Assembly (NCBI GenBank): GCA_001414485.1
Contig: LLEY01000031.1
Span: 186,001-250,000 of the forward strand
Origin: Calycina herbarum
Lineage: Eukaryota > Ascomycota > Leotiomycetes > Helotiales > Pezizellaceae
Length of the DNA: 64,000 bases
Reading direction: 5' to 3'
The notes beneath the pieces were generated by a model. It saw only the letters and a list, made by a program, of their open reading frames with translations, made no database searches and was not told the DNA's origin. Both the position numbers and the translations under genes were made by a program. Each line of letters starts with the position of its first letter. Positions within the stretch are counted from its first letter, which is position 1. Shown here one piece after another: positions 49,894 through 62,311 of this stretch.

Positions 49894-50327
49894 TGTAACG
49901 AAACTCAAACGAACTAAACAAAGATAACTAAGTCTCAAAGGTTGGTATGTAGTAAGAAGTATGAATGCGCCGGGTTGTTCACTTAGGAGTGAACTCGTTA
50001 CTTATATCAAAGATGTTAAACAAGATAATAAGATTAATAACTAAAGTTAAGCACGAAGCTCCTATCTAATAGCAGACGTGCCAGTCTTATATAGATGCTT
50101 CCTTCCTCGTGCTAGCTTACTAGCTTAGTCGCTCCGTCGCTGCTAGACTGCTAGACCTGTCGCCCCGTCTAGCGAACTCTCATCACGTGATTATAACCAA
50201 AGGAAATCCCTGGATCGCTTAGCTAACCTAACCGATCCCTATCTGCTATAAGAGTATTCCGATAGTGCTTAACCTGTCAGGACGCCGCCTGGTCTTCACT
50301 TATCACGTGTGCACGTGATTCGTGACA
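49894..50327 (-). repeat. Young solo LTR (434 bp), TSD CTAGG
   Basis: Begins TGTAACGAAAC and ends GATTCGTGACA on the plus strand (so the LTR reads minus), with CTAGG at 49,889-49,893 and 50,328-50,332. It belongs to the G0/G1 LTR family. It is almost free of RIP while the surrounding gene is saturated with it, so the parent element inserted, and recombined to a solo LTR, after the host gene had been mutated. Confidence 0.93.
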
Positions 50328-52037
50328 CTAGGTTAGAGAAGACTTTAGATACCTAAGATAATATCGAAGACATGTCTATAGTACTACTTTAAGCTATATA
50401 CTCTATCTTATCAACGATATTAGGTAATCCTAAGAGAAATAGCTGTCTTTTATTCTAGAGTTGAGTAAATAACTATATAAAGAGTATTAGCGCCGAATTA
50501 CTTTATATATGAATTATCGTAGACCTAGGAATATAAGGCTAACGTACGAACTATAAACGTACGAGAGAAGATATAACTAGACTATACTAAGAATACGAAT
50601 AGAGCGGTTCTTTATATAGTCTAGTAACTACTCTAGAAGGACTAATGCTTTGAGATACTTGACTAGTAACTTTTCTCTAGATTTGATCTCCTCGTAGTAT
50701 TTCACCTAGAGAAGTGTAAGTTCGCCTAGGACCTTCGCTATTTGATCCTATACTACTAGAGACTAGTATATATTAGTTACTACGTTTCTAATAACCCGGT
50801 CTTAAAATATAGATTAACTTAAAACAGAGTACTAATGTCTATTTATATCTAAAAGTTGCTTTTAACAATACTTATTCTATTCTTTAAGAAAGTTAGCGAA
50901 GTATCTAGGATCTTCACATATACTATAAATGTAGTCTTTAGCGCTGAAGCGTCTGGCAGCGGTAATTAGCCTAAGGCGACGGAAGTTAATATAAGTAGGT
51001 AGACGATAGAGAGCTTCAGTAGCTACGGAGGTAATAAGACTATATTCAGCACCGTCTGCTAGTAATAGAGGCTCTGGTTTAATTAGTGCCGCGAGTAATA
51101 TATCCGAGTTGAAGTCGTATAGTATCCTATAATAGCAGTCTATAAGAAAGCCGAGTATACGTTACTAAATCTCTAGAATCATCAGTCCTTCTCCTAGCGG
51201 GTGTGTAATTTATATTATTATTATATTAAAAGCTTTATCATTGTTATTCTAAGAGACTACTCGACTGTAAGTCTCTATACTCTCTCTTAGGAGATATATA
51301 GTATAGTTATTAAGAAATAGTAGTAACATAGCTTAACTAATATAACTAATCCTCGTTGCTCTAAAGTCCGCGTAAGCGAATATATATAGAGGGTTACGGC
51401 CTCGGCTATTAAGTATTAGTAGTAGCGTCTTATCTTAGACTAGATCCTCGATATTAATATATAGTTATATATACTAATCTCGATATTCTCTTCTTAATCT
51501 CTTAGACTGTATCTTAGATCCCTTATAACGTAGAGCCTCGAAATCGAGTCGATATATAGTTACTATATTAAGCTACGCTTTAGTAACGATAGTTATACGA
51601 TGTCTCTTCGTCTTCTTCGTCTATTATTTCCGTAGTATCTCTTCGTATCGTCTTAATATATCTATAAGGGTTAACTAGTTAGATAGCAGATCTGTCGATC
51701 GTTTACGAGCTTCTAGAGTAGCTTCCTTTATAGTAGAGGTAGAGGAGGGAATAGGTAGACTAAAATTACGAAAGTCCTCCTAGGAAAGGTTTAAGTAGAA
51801 ATCAGTTGCTATTTCTATAAGTTCTATATTTCCTTAATAATAGAGGCTCTACTCACCGTTTATAACAAGCAACAATAGCAGAATTATATCTTATAACTTA
51901 TTAAGTTTAGTTGTTAGTAGTTTTGTTTATCGCTTATTATTAGCTAGAGAGAGAGGTATCTCTAGTAGTAGTCGCGAGCTTAGGCCTCGGCTAGACCTCG
52001 GGGAATTCGCAGACTATTAGTAATATATAAGCCTAGG

Positions 52038-52243
52038 TATAACGAAACTAACTAGCTGATAATAGTAACTAGTCTTGATAGTTAGTATATAGGAAGAATT
52101 AAGAATATATCCTAGGTTATTCGTTTAAAAGAGAACTTATTACTTATATTAAAGATGTTAAAAAAAGATAATAAGATTAAAAAACTAAGTTAAGTACGAA
52201 GCTCTTATCTAATAACAGACGTGCTAGTTAACTAACCTACTTC
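52038..52243 (-). repeat. LTR remnant, minus orientation
   Basis: Starts TATAACGAAAC after CCTAGG and follows the R/U5 part of the Gypsy LTRs (ATTACTTATATTAAAGATGTTA, RIPed) up to AACAGACGTGCTAGT. The remainder of the LTR is replaced by the tandem repeats that follow. Confidence 0.75.
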
Positions 52244-52498
52244 GTTAAAATTCAGTAGAGTCGCTAAATCTTAAGATTAGTAGAATAAGCTACTAACCTA
52301 ATCTATTAAAATCGAACAGAATCGCTGAATCTTAATACTAGTAGAATAAGCTGCTAGCTAAATCTAGTAGAATCCGGCAGAATCGCTATATCTTAACACG
52401 GGCAGAATCAGCTGCTAGCTAAATCCGATAGAATCCGGCAGAATCGCTAGATTAATTAGAGCTAGCAGAATCCAAATCCGACAGAATCGCTGAATCTT
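52244..52498. repeat. Tandem repeat, about 61 bp unit
   Basis: Four full or partial copies of a unit with AATCTTA...AGAATAAGCTGCTAGCTAAATC...GGCAGAATCGCT. Unit starts are near 52,266, 52,328, 52,389, 52,450 and 52,492 (spacing 62, 61, 61, 42). Probably the U3 part of the LTR just before it. Confidence 0.75.
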
Positions 52499-54599
52499 AT
52501 ACTATTGAAGTTTTAAGTTTTACTATATCTAGTACTATATAGCTAATATACTTAGAAGATATAGTAGAAAGCCTTTTAGAGGTAATAAGTAGTGATTTTA
52601 TAGTATTATTAGTACTATATTTAATTTAATAATTCTTTTGATTTTTAGTATTATAATCCTATACGTACGGAATTCGTATACCCTCTGTTGCGATAGTATA
52701 TACTACGATTATTTAGGTGGTATTATATAGTAATAATATTTAGTTTAAAAATATATATATACTACTAGAATATTATAATAATATTATTTTATAAAATACT
52801 ATAGTATTATATAACTGTAATATTACTTACTATACTAGAAGAAACGATTATTATTTATAATATACACGCTAGTAAGACTATAAACATCGTCCTCTACTAT
52901 AAACGTAGAATATACTACTACTTATTATAATAAATATAGATTTAAGCTGAATACTACTATATTAAGTAGATAATAAAGTAAGTAAAAGAAGAGAGTTTTA
53001 GAAGAATAGAAGCTTATATATAGAGAGCTTATACTATATACACGTGCTATACTATACGTGGTCTATAGTTATTTAGTAATAAGATATAACTAAACATAAG
53101 TAATAATTAATTAGAATATTATTTCTCTATATATTAATAGTAGTTCTCTACCTTAGCGAGTTCTTTATAGTTATATATAGTTAGCTAGCTACTTTACAAA
53201 TGATTCTTTAATATTATTAGCTATGTTAAGATTTAGTACTCTTCTATACTAAAGATTATTAGTAAGCTAAAACGATCGAGATCTAAGATTAACGTAGCAC
53301 TAGTATATATATACTCTTAACCTAGTAGTTAGAGACAGCTATAGTCGAAAGTAGGCTTTTACTCTAGTCTATCGACTAACTATCTCTAAATAGGTTCTAA
53401 ATATAAAGTCTTTTATTTCTATTACTTTTTATAGTTAGCGTTAAGAAGATAGCTTTCGCTGATCTCTTTATAAACACTTTATATAAGGCCTAAGACCTAA
53501 ATAGCTTAATCGAAGCCTTGCTTATAAGTTTAATACTTATATAATTATACCTAAAACTCTGTCTTTAGCAAAAGTCAGCCTTATACGAGGTAAGCGCTGC
53601 CTGTCTTATTCTCTTAGTATCGATAACCTTCTCCTTTCTTCTCTAAGTATAAACTTTATCTTAATAAGTATCTATTACTATTAATACTATACCTGTTACT
53701 ATTTTCTCATCTATACTTTCTTTTATCTTCTGAAAATCTACTATTCCCGGCAAATCGCGATATTACCTTTATACCGGCTAGGACTTAAGTAATTCCGTTG
53801 TAATATTACTAAATCGCTCGTGATTATTCTAATCTTTATATTCGTGAATATAGAACCTATAAGCCTCGCAGTTGGAGTCGTAGGCTTAGCTAGCCTTTTT
53901 AGTATATATCTAGAAACTATTAATAAAGTGGATTCCTATAAGAACTTCGGATTTAAGTCGCGTTTAATTATAGTTTAATTTAAGACTAAGAAGCTTCTAT
54001 TTACTTAATAGGCTTAAAATATTAGTATTAATATAAGTAAACCGAAAAACAACGTCTATAGTTATCTTAAAGATCCTAAGACGAAAGGTATAGTCGAGAG
54101 GCTTCTATTTAGTATTTAAGAGATTTTTAATAATATAGAGTATATAGTATCTAACCTACACTCTATAGTAGACGTAGAGCTAATATTTTTTCCTAATAGT
54201 ATTCTTTTCCTAGATATAAGTCTAAAATCCTAAAACCTAGATCGATCTATTTTAAGAAGAAGTAAAATTATATAGTCTTTTTAGAATAAAGATAAATTTA
54301 GTATCTAAGTTTAATACTTTAAAGTCTTTATTAAACAACTACGCGAGTTAGTTCTAAAAGATAGCTAAGTAGGACTAATAGATATATATAAGTGTGTTAT
54401 AGATAGTAATCTAAGTCTAACAAACGGTATATCTCTCTCTAAGCCTGCTATAAAATATATTCTCACTATTTATAACGTGTAGATAAAGCTCCTTAGTTCT
54501 CTATTTCTTAAAAGCTTTATATCGAGCTAGAAAAACTTAAAGCGTATAATAAACATAAGACCCCTACTTTCTTATAAGACTCTGTTAATAGTTAAAGAC
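52499..54599. other. RIPed DNA, no assigned gene
   Basis: AT-rich and very CA/TG-poor. The palindromic CACGTGCTATACTATACGTGG near 53,041 resembles the U3 hairpin of the G2 LTR. The N-terminal part of the NLR gene should lie in 53,500-54,599, but no effector domain is readable. Confidence 0.35.
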
Positions 54600-57500
54600 A
54601 AAACGAGAAAGGAATTAGACGCCTAGCTTAGTATATCTTAGACTAACGATACTTATAATAACTTTATTTAGAGGAGACTTAATAAGACGTATAACTAGAT
54701 CTTACGTCGAGATGTCTTTTATTAATAAATATCCTCTGATTTCCTATCTAAAATAGTAAAAACACTATAGATCAAAGGTCGTATAGAGTATAGAAAGATA
54801 ATTATTTATATAAGAGTAGTTTAAGATCTATTAAAGACACTTAAGTCTCTACTTATATATTTCTTTTACTTATTAGATTCCGAAAGTTAACGAGACTCTT
54901 TAATTATAATAAAGTCTTAGATATCTTAAGTAGTCTTATATAATTAAGATATGTTTAAATTAGCTAGGGATAGATAGGAAGTAAAGACTAGATAGTATAC
55001 TTTATATAGAGATATTATCGAGCTCTTAAGAATAATCGTTTAGTCTATATTAAATTATATATTTATCGTAGATAAGCTTAATAAATATATATAAGCAAAG
55101 GAGGAATAGAAAACAAACTCGTTAATAGGCTTTTTTAACTCTCTTAAATAAGCGGCTACGTATACTATAACTCGAATCCTAATTCTTAGCTATAATAAAC
55201 TCGAAATTCGATATAACATTTATAAGTTCTTAGAGAGTAATATTAAACAGAGCTATATCGAGTATACTATAGGTCTAGATAATATATAGTCTAATACTAT
55301 AACATTCTCTCGAAGTATTATTAATAAGAAATTAGAAGATAAGAGTAAATACTTAAAGAAGAGCTATTATAAAAGATAGTTAACCGTTATAGTAGAATGT
55401 TTCTAAGGTTAAGGATATAAGAGAATTACTTATATAGTTAGTAAAATAAGAAGTAACTTAAAAGGACTATTAACTAGGCTTCTGTTAAACTAGGTAAGCT
55501 TTATAACTATATATAGAAAAGAATTTCAGATCTTTTAAACAAGCCTAGGCTACGAGCGTTTTCTATTCTATAATAGGTAGTATTTGCTTTATAACTACTT
55601 ACTCTTCTTAAAATTACTAAGGCTCTACTTGTTATAGATAACAACGATTATAAAGACGACTTAGTCGATAATTTACTAGAAAAGGTTAACGAAGATTATA
55701 TTAATAGCTAAATCCTAGGTCTATGTAGATCTTTCCTAGAGACTTAAAATATAATAATAAATTAGAACTTAGACTTAATAATAGTATACTTAATATATTT
55801 AATAGTAAAGGAGTATATTCTATCTAATATACTAGTACTAGAAAGATTACTAATAAGGAATAAACGACTACGAGCTTCTAATTCCTCTATAGAGGCGTTT
55901 TAAGGTAATATATTAGCGAAGTTATATCTACGCTATCTAAGGTTTTAGACTATATTATAAGAGTCTTTCCTACTAGAAAATAGTTTAGTAAAATAGATAT
56001 TCTAAGAATATACTAGAAGATCCTAGTATTATTATTAAAACGAAAATAGCTTAAATTACAAAGAAGTTATAGAACTTACTAATATATTATTCTTATTAAA
56101 AAGAAGAGATTAGGATTTATAGAAAAGATAGTTTAATACTAATAATAATAAATCAAATTTAACTAAATCTTAAAAAGGAATTACTTCAACCTACTTATTA
56201 TTCTACGTATTATTACTTAGACTCCGAGAAACTATAATATACCTCTTTAAAGAAAAGAAGCTAAGCGTAAATCACATTAATATTAATAATAGAACAGCTT
56301 TATAAGCAGCTGCTTTAAAGAGTCGAGCTTTAATAGTAAAGCTACTTCTTAAGAAGGAGGTTAATATAATAGTTAAAAATAAGGAAGGATAGACGCTATT
56401 AAACGCTGCCTCTGAAGGCGGACATTTGAAGGTAGTTAAGATACTACTTAAGAAGAGAGCTGATTTCACTGTTGTAACTAGCTTCGGAGAAACGCTATTA
56501 CTCGCTGCCTCTAGAAACGGACATGTTAAGGTAGTTAAGATACTACTTAAGAAGGGAGCTGATTTTAGTATCCTAACTAACGATAGGTAGACGCTATTAA
56601 ACTCGGCCTCTGATAGCGGATATTTAGAGGTGGTTAAGATACTACTTAAGAAGGGAGCTGATTTCAGTATCTTAAGTAATAATAGATAGACGCTATTAAA
56701 CTCGGCCTCTAATAACAGACATTTAGAGGTGGTTAAGATGCTGTTTAAGAAGGGAGCTGATTTTAGTATCTTAAACAACGATAAGTAGACGCTATTAAAC
56801 TCTGTCTCTTATAGTAGATATATAGAGGTGGTTAAGATACTACTTAAGAAGGGAGCTGATTTTAGTATCTTAAGCAACGATAGATAGACGCTATTATACT
56901 CTATCTCTTATAGCGGATATTTAAAGATAGTTAAGATACTACTTAAGAAAGAAGCTGATTTTAGTATTCTAAACAACGATAGATAGACGCTATTAAACTC
57001 GGCCTCTTATAGTAGATATTTAGAGGTAGTTAAGATACTACTTAAGAAGGGAGCTGATTTTAGTATCCTAAGCAACGATAGATAGACGCTATTAAACTAT
57101 GTCTCTAATAGTAGATATTTAGAGGTAGTTAAGATACTACTTAAGAAGGGAGCTGATTTTAGTATCTTAACTAATAATAAGTAGACGCTATTAAACTCGG
57201 CCTCTTATAGTAGATATTTAGAGGTAGTTAAGATACTACTTAAGAAGGGAGCTGATTTCACTGTTGTAAGCAACGATAGGTAGACACTATTAAACTCAGC
57301 CTCTAATAGCGGATATTTAGAGGTAGTTAAGATACTACTTAAGAAGGGAGCTGATTTCAGTATCCTAACTAACGATAAGTAGACGCTATTAAACTCGGCC
57401 TCTAATAGCGGACATTTAGAGGTAGTTAAGACGCTTCTTAAGAATAGAGCTCTTAATAATATTATAAATAAGAAAACCGAGACTTCTTTAATACTTACTT

Positions 57501-58010
57501 TAAAGAAGGGTTATAAGGATATTATAGAGCTACTATTAGACAGTACTATCCTTTCCGATCTTTCGCGCTCTAGCTTAGGCTAGTTAATTCAAGCTTTAGC
57601 TTATAGAGGGTGCCTTCCTTAGCTCTAGAGAATTATTACACGATACTAAAGAGAATACGAACCTATAAACTCGCTGGGTATTAATATAGCCTATATCGTA
57701 GCACGAGGTAGATAATTTAGTACTTTATAGTACTTGTTAATAATAGAGACTAACTCTTACGCTATTAATATTTAAGAGAATAGCCTTCTCTACTACGCTG
57801 CTTTAAGCACGTCTGTTAAGGTAGTGAAAAAAGCTATTCCCTTTTATAAGACAACTCTAATAAATTCTAATATATAGACACCTTTATACTAGGCTTGTTA
57901 GAGAGGTAATATTAATATTATTAGACTACTATTAGAAAACGGTATCCGCGAATCTATTATTATTACTAATAAGCCGGAGAGTCGATAGTCTCTCTATAGA
58001 ATTACTATCT
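54600..58010 (+). pseudogene. NACHT-ankyrin NLR (heterokaryon-incompatibility type), RIPed
   Basis: A plus-strand frame begins near 54,630 with YNNFI.RRLNKTYN.ILR, the segment preceding fungal NACHT domains. Then L.IKGRIEYRKIII (54,765-54,810) aligns with LWIKGDPGKGKTML, the Walker A loop with Gly and Lys codons altered. LLIYFFYLLDS follows, and YIFIVDKLNKY (about 55,045-55,080) fits the Walker B LIVDALDEC. After a winged-helix-like stretch, ankyrin repeats run from about 56,280 to 57,960: a tandem array of near-identical 33-residue units and then several divergent ones (PLY.AC.RGNINIIRLLL). Such proteins act as cytosolic self/non-self receptors. Dozens of stops make it dead; the N-terminal effector domain is not identified. 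Confidence 0.8.
56392..57481 (+). repeat. Tandem array of 99-bp ankyrin units (about 11 copies)
   Basis: Units start at ACGCTATTA near 56,392, 56,491, 56,591, 56,690, 56,789, 56,888, 56,987, 57,086, 57,185, 57,284 and 57,383. Each reads TLLNSAS...GHLEVVKILLKKGADFSIL.ND plus TAG at the expected Trp of the W-T-L motif. Copies differ at few sites, mostly at the same variable ankyrin positions (SDSG, SNSG, SYSR; ILTND, ILSND, VVSND). Confidence 0.9.
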
Positions 58011-58589
58011 ATTACTAAAATTAAGATCTTATAAATATTAGTCTATTTAATTCTCTAGATAATAATAAATCAGTAGAAGCTAAGAAATACAGTAGATATT
58101 AGTATAATAGATATGAATTAGTAAGTAATTACTAATATAAAGTATCTTATAGTACTAACCTATTAGGATATATATAGTGTCTACTTTTAATACTTAGACT
58201 ACGAGGACTTTAATTATTATATTATATATAAATTAAATTCCTATCTTATATATCTAAACTATAAATTTAAGAGGGTTCTATAGAATGGTTAGATTTAGTC
58301 TACCTCTTAATATAAAATATAAATTCATATATTATAGATATTTTAGATAGTAGAGTAGAGAACTTCTAAGAGGTTTGAAAAAAGGTATAAATTAGAATTT
58401 AGCAGTTTATAGAGGAAGGATGTTTACAATTACTTATAATAGTTTAGATAGTAATATATTATATATTATATACCTCGCGCTTAGCGAGACACGGCTCTAT
58501 TTAGGCTCGAGCTCTCTAGTTCTTCTTAGCTTATAATCTTTATAATAAGAAATACTATAATTTTATAATCTATACCTTAGAGCGTTTAC
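58011..58589. other. RIPed spacer, no gene seen
   Basis: A CG-richer patch near 58,470-58,530 (CTCGCGCTTAGCGAGACACGG) is the only visible structure. Confidence 0.35.
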
Positions 58590-58771
58590 GTCTATGTAGA
58601 CTACACGTTATACGTGTTATTATATAAAGCGAGTATAAAGGTTATATATAAGACTAGTATATCTATTATTAGATACGAGCTTTATACTCGAATTAGTTTA
58701 TTAATCTTATTATATTCTTACTATATACTAACCTTTGAAGCTAGTTACCTTAGATAGTTAGTTTTGTTATA
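58590..58771 (+). repeat. LTR remnant, plus orientation
   Basis: After a TACACGTTATACGTGT palindrome it follows the Gypsy LTR sequence: ACTAGTATATCTATTATTAG, then TTTATTAATCTTATTATATT, ending CTATATACTAACC...GTTTTGTTATA. The internal part is shorter than in G1/G2. It resembles the inverted remnant at 52,038 more than the G1/G2 LTRs. Confidence 0.7.
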
Positions 58772-61700
58772 TATTAGACCTAATATATTATAAGGAAGTA
58801 TATTTAGTAACGCTCTTCTATTATATTATTTACTAAGTAGGATCTTTACTAACGAGTTTCCTTTGTAGTATATAGTATAATAGATAATTAATCTATTAAG
58901 TCTTACTACTACTTAGCTTAAGCAAAGGAATAGGATAGTATTATTTATTTTAAAGAAAGGAGTAATATTATAGGTTCTAGTATAAGTATGTAGATAATTA
59001 TAACTTAGTTAAAGTGATTAATTATAAGAAGAGAAGAGATTCCTAAGAAGATCTATCTTCTATAGAATACAAATTAGCTTATACTAGCTTATATAAAACA
59101 TAAACTACGAAAGTCGCTTAATCTTATCTCTTAATAGGTTATTAACAAGGTGATTAATAACTAGTAGTATATAGTAAGGATACTGTTATAAACGTAGAAG
59201 CAGTAGATATTAAGAATAAAAACTTAGTTTAAATAGTTAAAATCAAACCTAGCTATTAAGAGGATTCTTTAAAGAGGCAACGTCTATAATAAGTAGAATA
59301 GAGACGATATAAAGTAGCTAAAGTAGACGTAGAATAATCTCGACTTATAAATCTTACTAAATACCTCGAAGCCTACTACTAGTTCTTCTTTTATAAATAT
59401 AAAATATTTATATAAACACTATATAAGTAACTTATCTTAATATTAGGATTATACTCTAGCTAAAATACCCGTGGCTAAAATCTTATAAAACTAAAATTAT
59501 AGCTAAGAGAGTAGAAGATTAGATATAAACGCCTATTTTTCTTCTTAAATCTTCTCTATAATAGAAGTCCTAGACTATTAAACTGACTTTGTACTTACTC
59601 CTGTTTCTAAGACTAGCGTTCTAATTTCTTATATTATATATTAGATATTCTAGTCAGCCCTCTCCTTTTTCACTTTAAGCTAGCCTCTTATAGCCCGTTC
59701 TTAGCCTCGCGCTATACTCGAAGACGGTTCTTAAATTTACCTACTAGCTTCTTTATATACTCTAGCAAGTGCTTAGGAAGCAGTATCGGGCTCTAGTCTA
59801 CTAAGAAGTATATTATACTATTAATAACCTCTTTACTAATGATTTAGCAGACCTTCTAATCTTTATTATAGTCGTCGTCGTCGTCGGTTACCTATAGATA
59901 TAAGTTAGAGTCTACTAGGTAACTAGGTTTAAGTATAGGAGTGGTTCTAGCAGTACTACTAAGGTCTTTATAAGCCTAAATACTAAAAGCCTCGTCGTTC
60001 TTATTATTCTCTAGAATTAGTAAAGAGTGCTGTTGTTGCTTTTTATCGTTGTTATAGTATAAGGCTATTCTATTAGAGAGAGGAGAGTTAGATTACTATT
60101 GTTTAGAAACCTACGGTACCTTAGTATTATTAATAAAATTATTAGTATTATTATACTTCTCGGCTATATAATTAGAAAGCAGTTATAGACTTTCTAATTT
60201 TAATATATAGTTACTAGATAGACTGCTATCTAGAATACGACGAGCGTTTTTAATATTAGAAATACTATTACTATCTAGTATATTTGATTTATCTATAGTA
60301 CTAGTAAGTAAGAATTCTCTTTACTACGTCTATAAAACCTAGCTTACGTACTATAGCTGCTACTAGCAAAGATAATATTATCTAAAACTTAATTATTACT
60401 TTTTATATCTAGTTCTTCTTTTGCCGATATTAAGTCTACTATTTTGTTAGATAAAGACAGCTATAGTAGTATAGTAGGTTTAAATATATATCTTAAGCAC
60501 CTCGAGCTATGCCCTCGTTAGTAGCTATGCCTTACTAGTTCTTATCACTTATTACTTCTCTAGGTACTAGTAGCATTTTAACTAGTATATTACTTAATTC
60601 GATCTATAAGTAATTTAGTAAGTTGAGATTTTTAGAAATAACCTTAGACTTCTAAATAGTAGCGTTTAGTAGTTTTAGAACGTAAGAAATAAAAGTAGCT
60701 ATCTTAAACATAGAGTAAATATATAGAAAACGTCTTTGAAATCTAATAATTAGATATAGAATATAAATAGAGGAGATAAAGACTTCTTATATACCTATTC
60801 TACTACGTACTTTAGACAGACTTTATAATTTATATCTACTATTCCCTACTCTTATTCTAGCCTCTAAGTAATAAACTATACTATATATAGAGTCTAGAAA
60901 TAGCTACTAATCTATAAAATGTCCTCTAAATATAATAAAATACCTAATAACTATCTTAGCTACGCTAAGTTATAGTACTAGCAGATCATAGCTTTATATC
61001 TCGATAGGTAGAAGAGCTCTAGAACCGCTAATAGCTTAAGAGGAACTCTATCTTAAGAGGCCTACCTCGTATTTACAGGCCGAGTATCTAATATATATTA
61101 TCTAAAAGCGAATTAGGCTGTCTAGATAGACTATATATTATTATACTATATAGTTGGTTTTCAGCAGATCTAAGAAGACTTTCTAATAAAGTAATTATAC
61201 TTAAGATAATTACTATAAGAGGAACCTTTTATAGTAAAAACCGTAAGAAATCTTCTAGCTCGTAGAAAGCGTATTATTTTAAGACGTCTTACTTTATACT
61301 AGCTTAACTAGCCCTTCTCTAATCACTCTAGCTATCTCCTATATTATCTACACCCTAGCTAAGCACCAACGGGTATAACCTATACTATAAGTCCTACTAA
61401 TCTTAAACTAAGGGGCTATTTACTAAATATAGTAATCGAGATTATTCTAAGCTCTCTCTAAGCTTACTTACTCTCTCTTTTCCTTAGTCTACCGCGTTAT
61501 AAGCTAAGCTAGCACTTCTAAAAGATCTACTACGTACTAACTCTCTTAGAGATTACTTACTTAGTCTCTTCCTTATGTCGCCGCGTAATAAGCTAAGCTA
61601 GCTCTCTCCTACCCCGAGCAGTTACTATCTAAAAAGACTCTTCTACTAAATACTAACCTAGGGATCGTGTTATACCTCTCTCTAGTAAGGAATCTTATAA

Positions 61701-62311
61701 GAAGTCTAAAAGATACTAGATATATAAAGAATTTCGAATTTCAACAGAGATGTTAGAGTAGGATAGTAATACTAAGCCTAGAAATAGCGTTTTAACTTAA
61801 TCGTAGGCAGACCTAGAGAAGAGGGGAGGCTTTATTATAGCTGTAGACGTGTTATAAAGTGTCGGTGTAATTAAGATAAGCTAGATTAAGATCTTTGTTA
61901 GTTAGTATAAAGCAGATTGCTAGTAAGAACGCTAGCAACGGAGAACTAAGAGACACTTATAGAGGAGTAACCGAGGGGCACCAGGTAATTAGAGAGCTAG
62001 CCTGGTAAGGGAAATTCGAGGATTAGGACACGTAATATAACTGTCTCGTAGAATAACAGTAAGGCTGAGATAGTCTTATAGCAAAGGTAGTATATAGCAG
62101 GCACGTTAGAAAGTTAGAAAAGAGAAGAGATATTAAGATAGAAAGCAGCACTGGATTTATACATAAGGTAGGGACTTAATAGGAGCTAGCAGAGGCTAGC
62201 AGGGGCCCTGGTAGCTATCGCAAAGCAGTAAGCGCGCTAGAGCAGCAGGGCCGCTAAGCGAGACAATTTCTTATTTAGGCAATCCCGGTTTCCGGATATA
62301 GAATCACTGAT
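58772..62311. other. RIPed DNA without assigned genes; dispersed and direct repeats
   Basis: Contains the dispersed repeat 58,970-59,095 (partner of 41,925-42,050). Near 61,490 and 61,580 there are two direct copies of a segment with ATAAGCTAAGCTAGC, spaced about 90 bp. 61,900-62,300 is a patch with clearly more CA/TG than its surroundings. A minus-strand acidic run (DDDDDYNKD) reads near 59,870. No protein family is recognisable. Confidence 0.35.

Larger units (their letters stand above)
42201..51960 (-). pseudogene. Large fungal protein of unknown function, split by two insertions
   Basis: Three minus-strand pieces read as one protein of about 850 residues. N-terminal piece 51,960-50,328: FRNFSLPIPSSTSTIKEATL, LRYKGSKIQSKRLRREYRD, ILNSRGRNPLYIFAYADF, LREESIETYSRVVS-type text, then EALYRLPTYINFRRLRLI, AARRFSAKDYIYSICEDP. 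Middle piece 49,893-49,122: RTRGTTNTPSVDTNLT, VFKVFKTLFF, VDFLFTISITSFTLEKLYSL. C-terminal piece 42,345-42,201: KIPFYSTRRIRRYLNRAYS, ending near stop 42,201-42,203. I recognise the pattern as a widespread, often multi-copy family of ascomycete proteins without known function. The gaps are Gypsy element G2 and a solo LTR. RIP stops throughout show it was a repeat or near repeats. Confidence 0.75.

Noticed and set aside
56272..56778. 168-codon open frame on the minus strand with a repeated ILKSAPFLSSILTT pattern
   Set aside because: It is the antisense of the ankyrin array. The repeats come from the 99-bp tandem units, and the sense strand carries the known family motifs.
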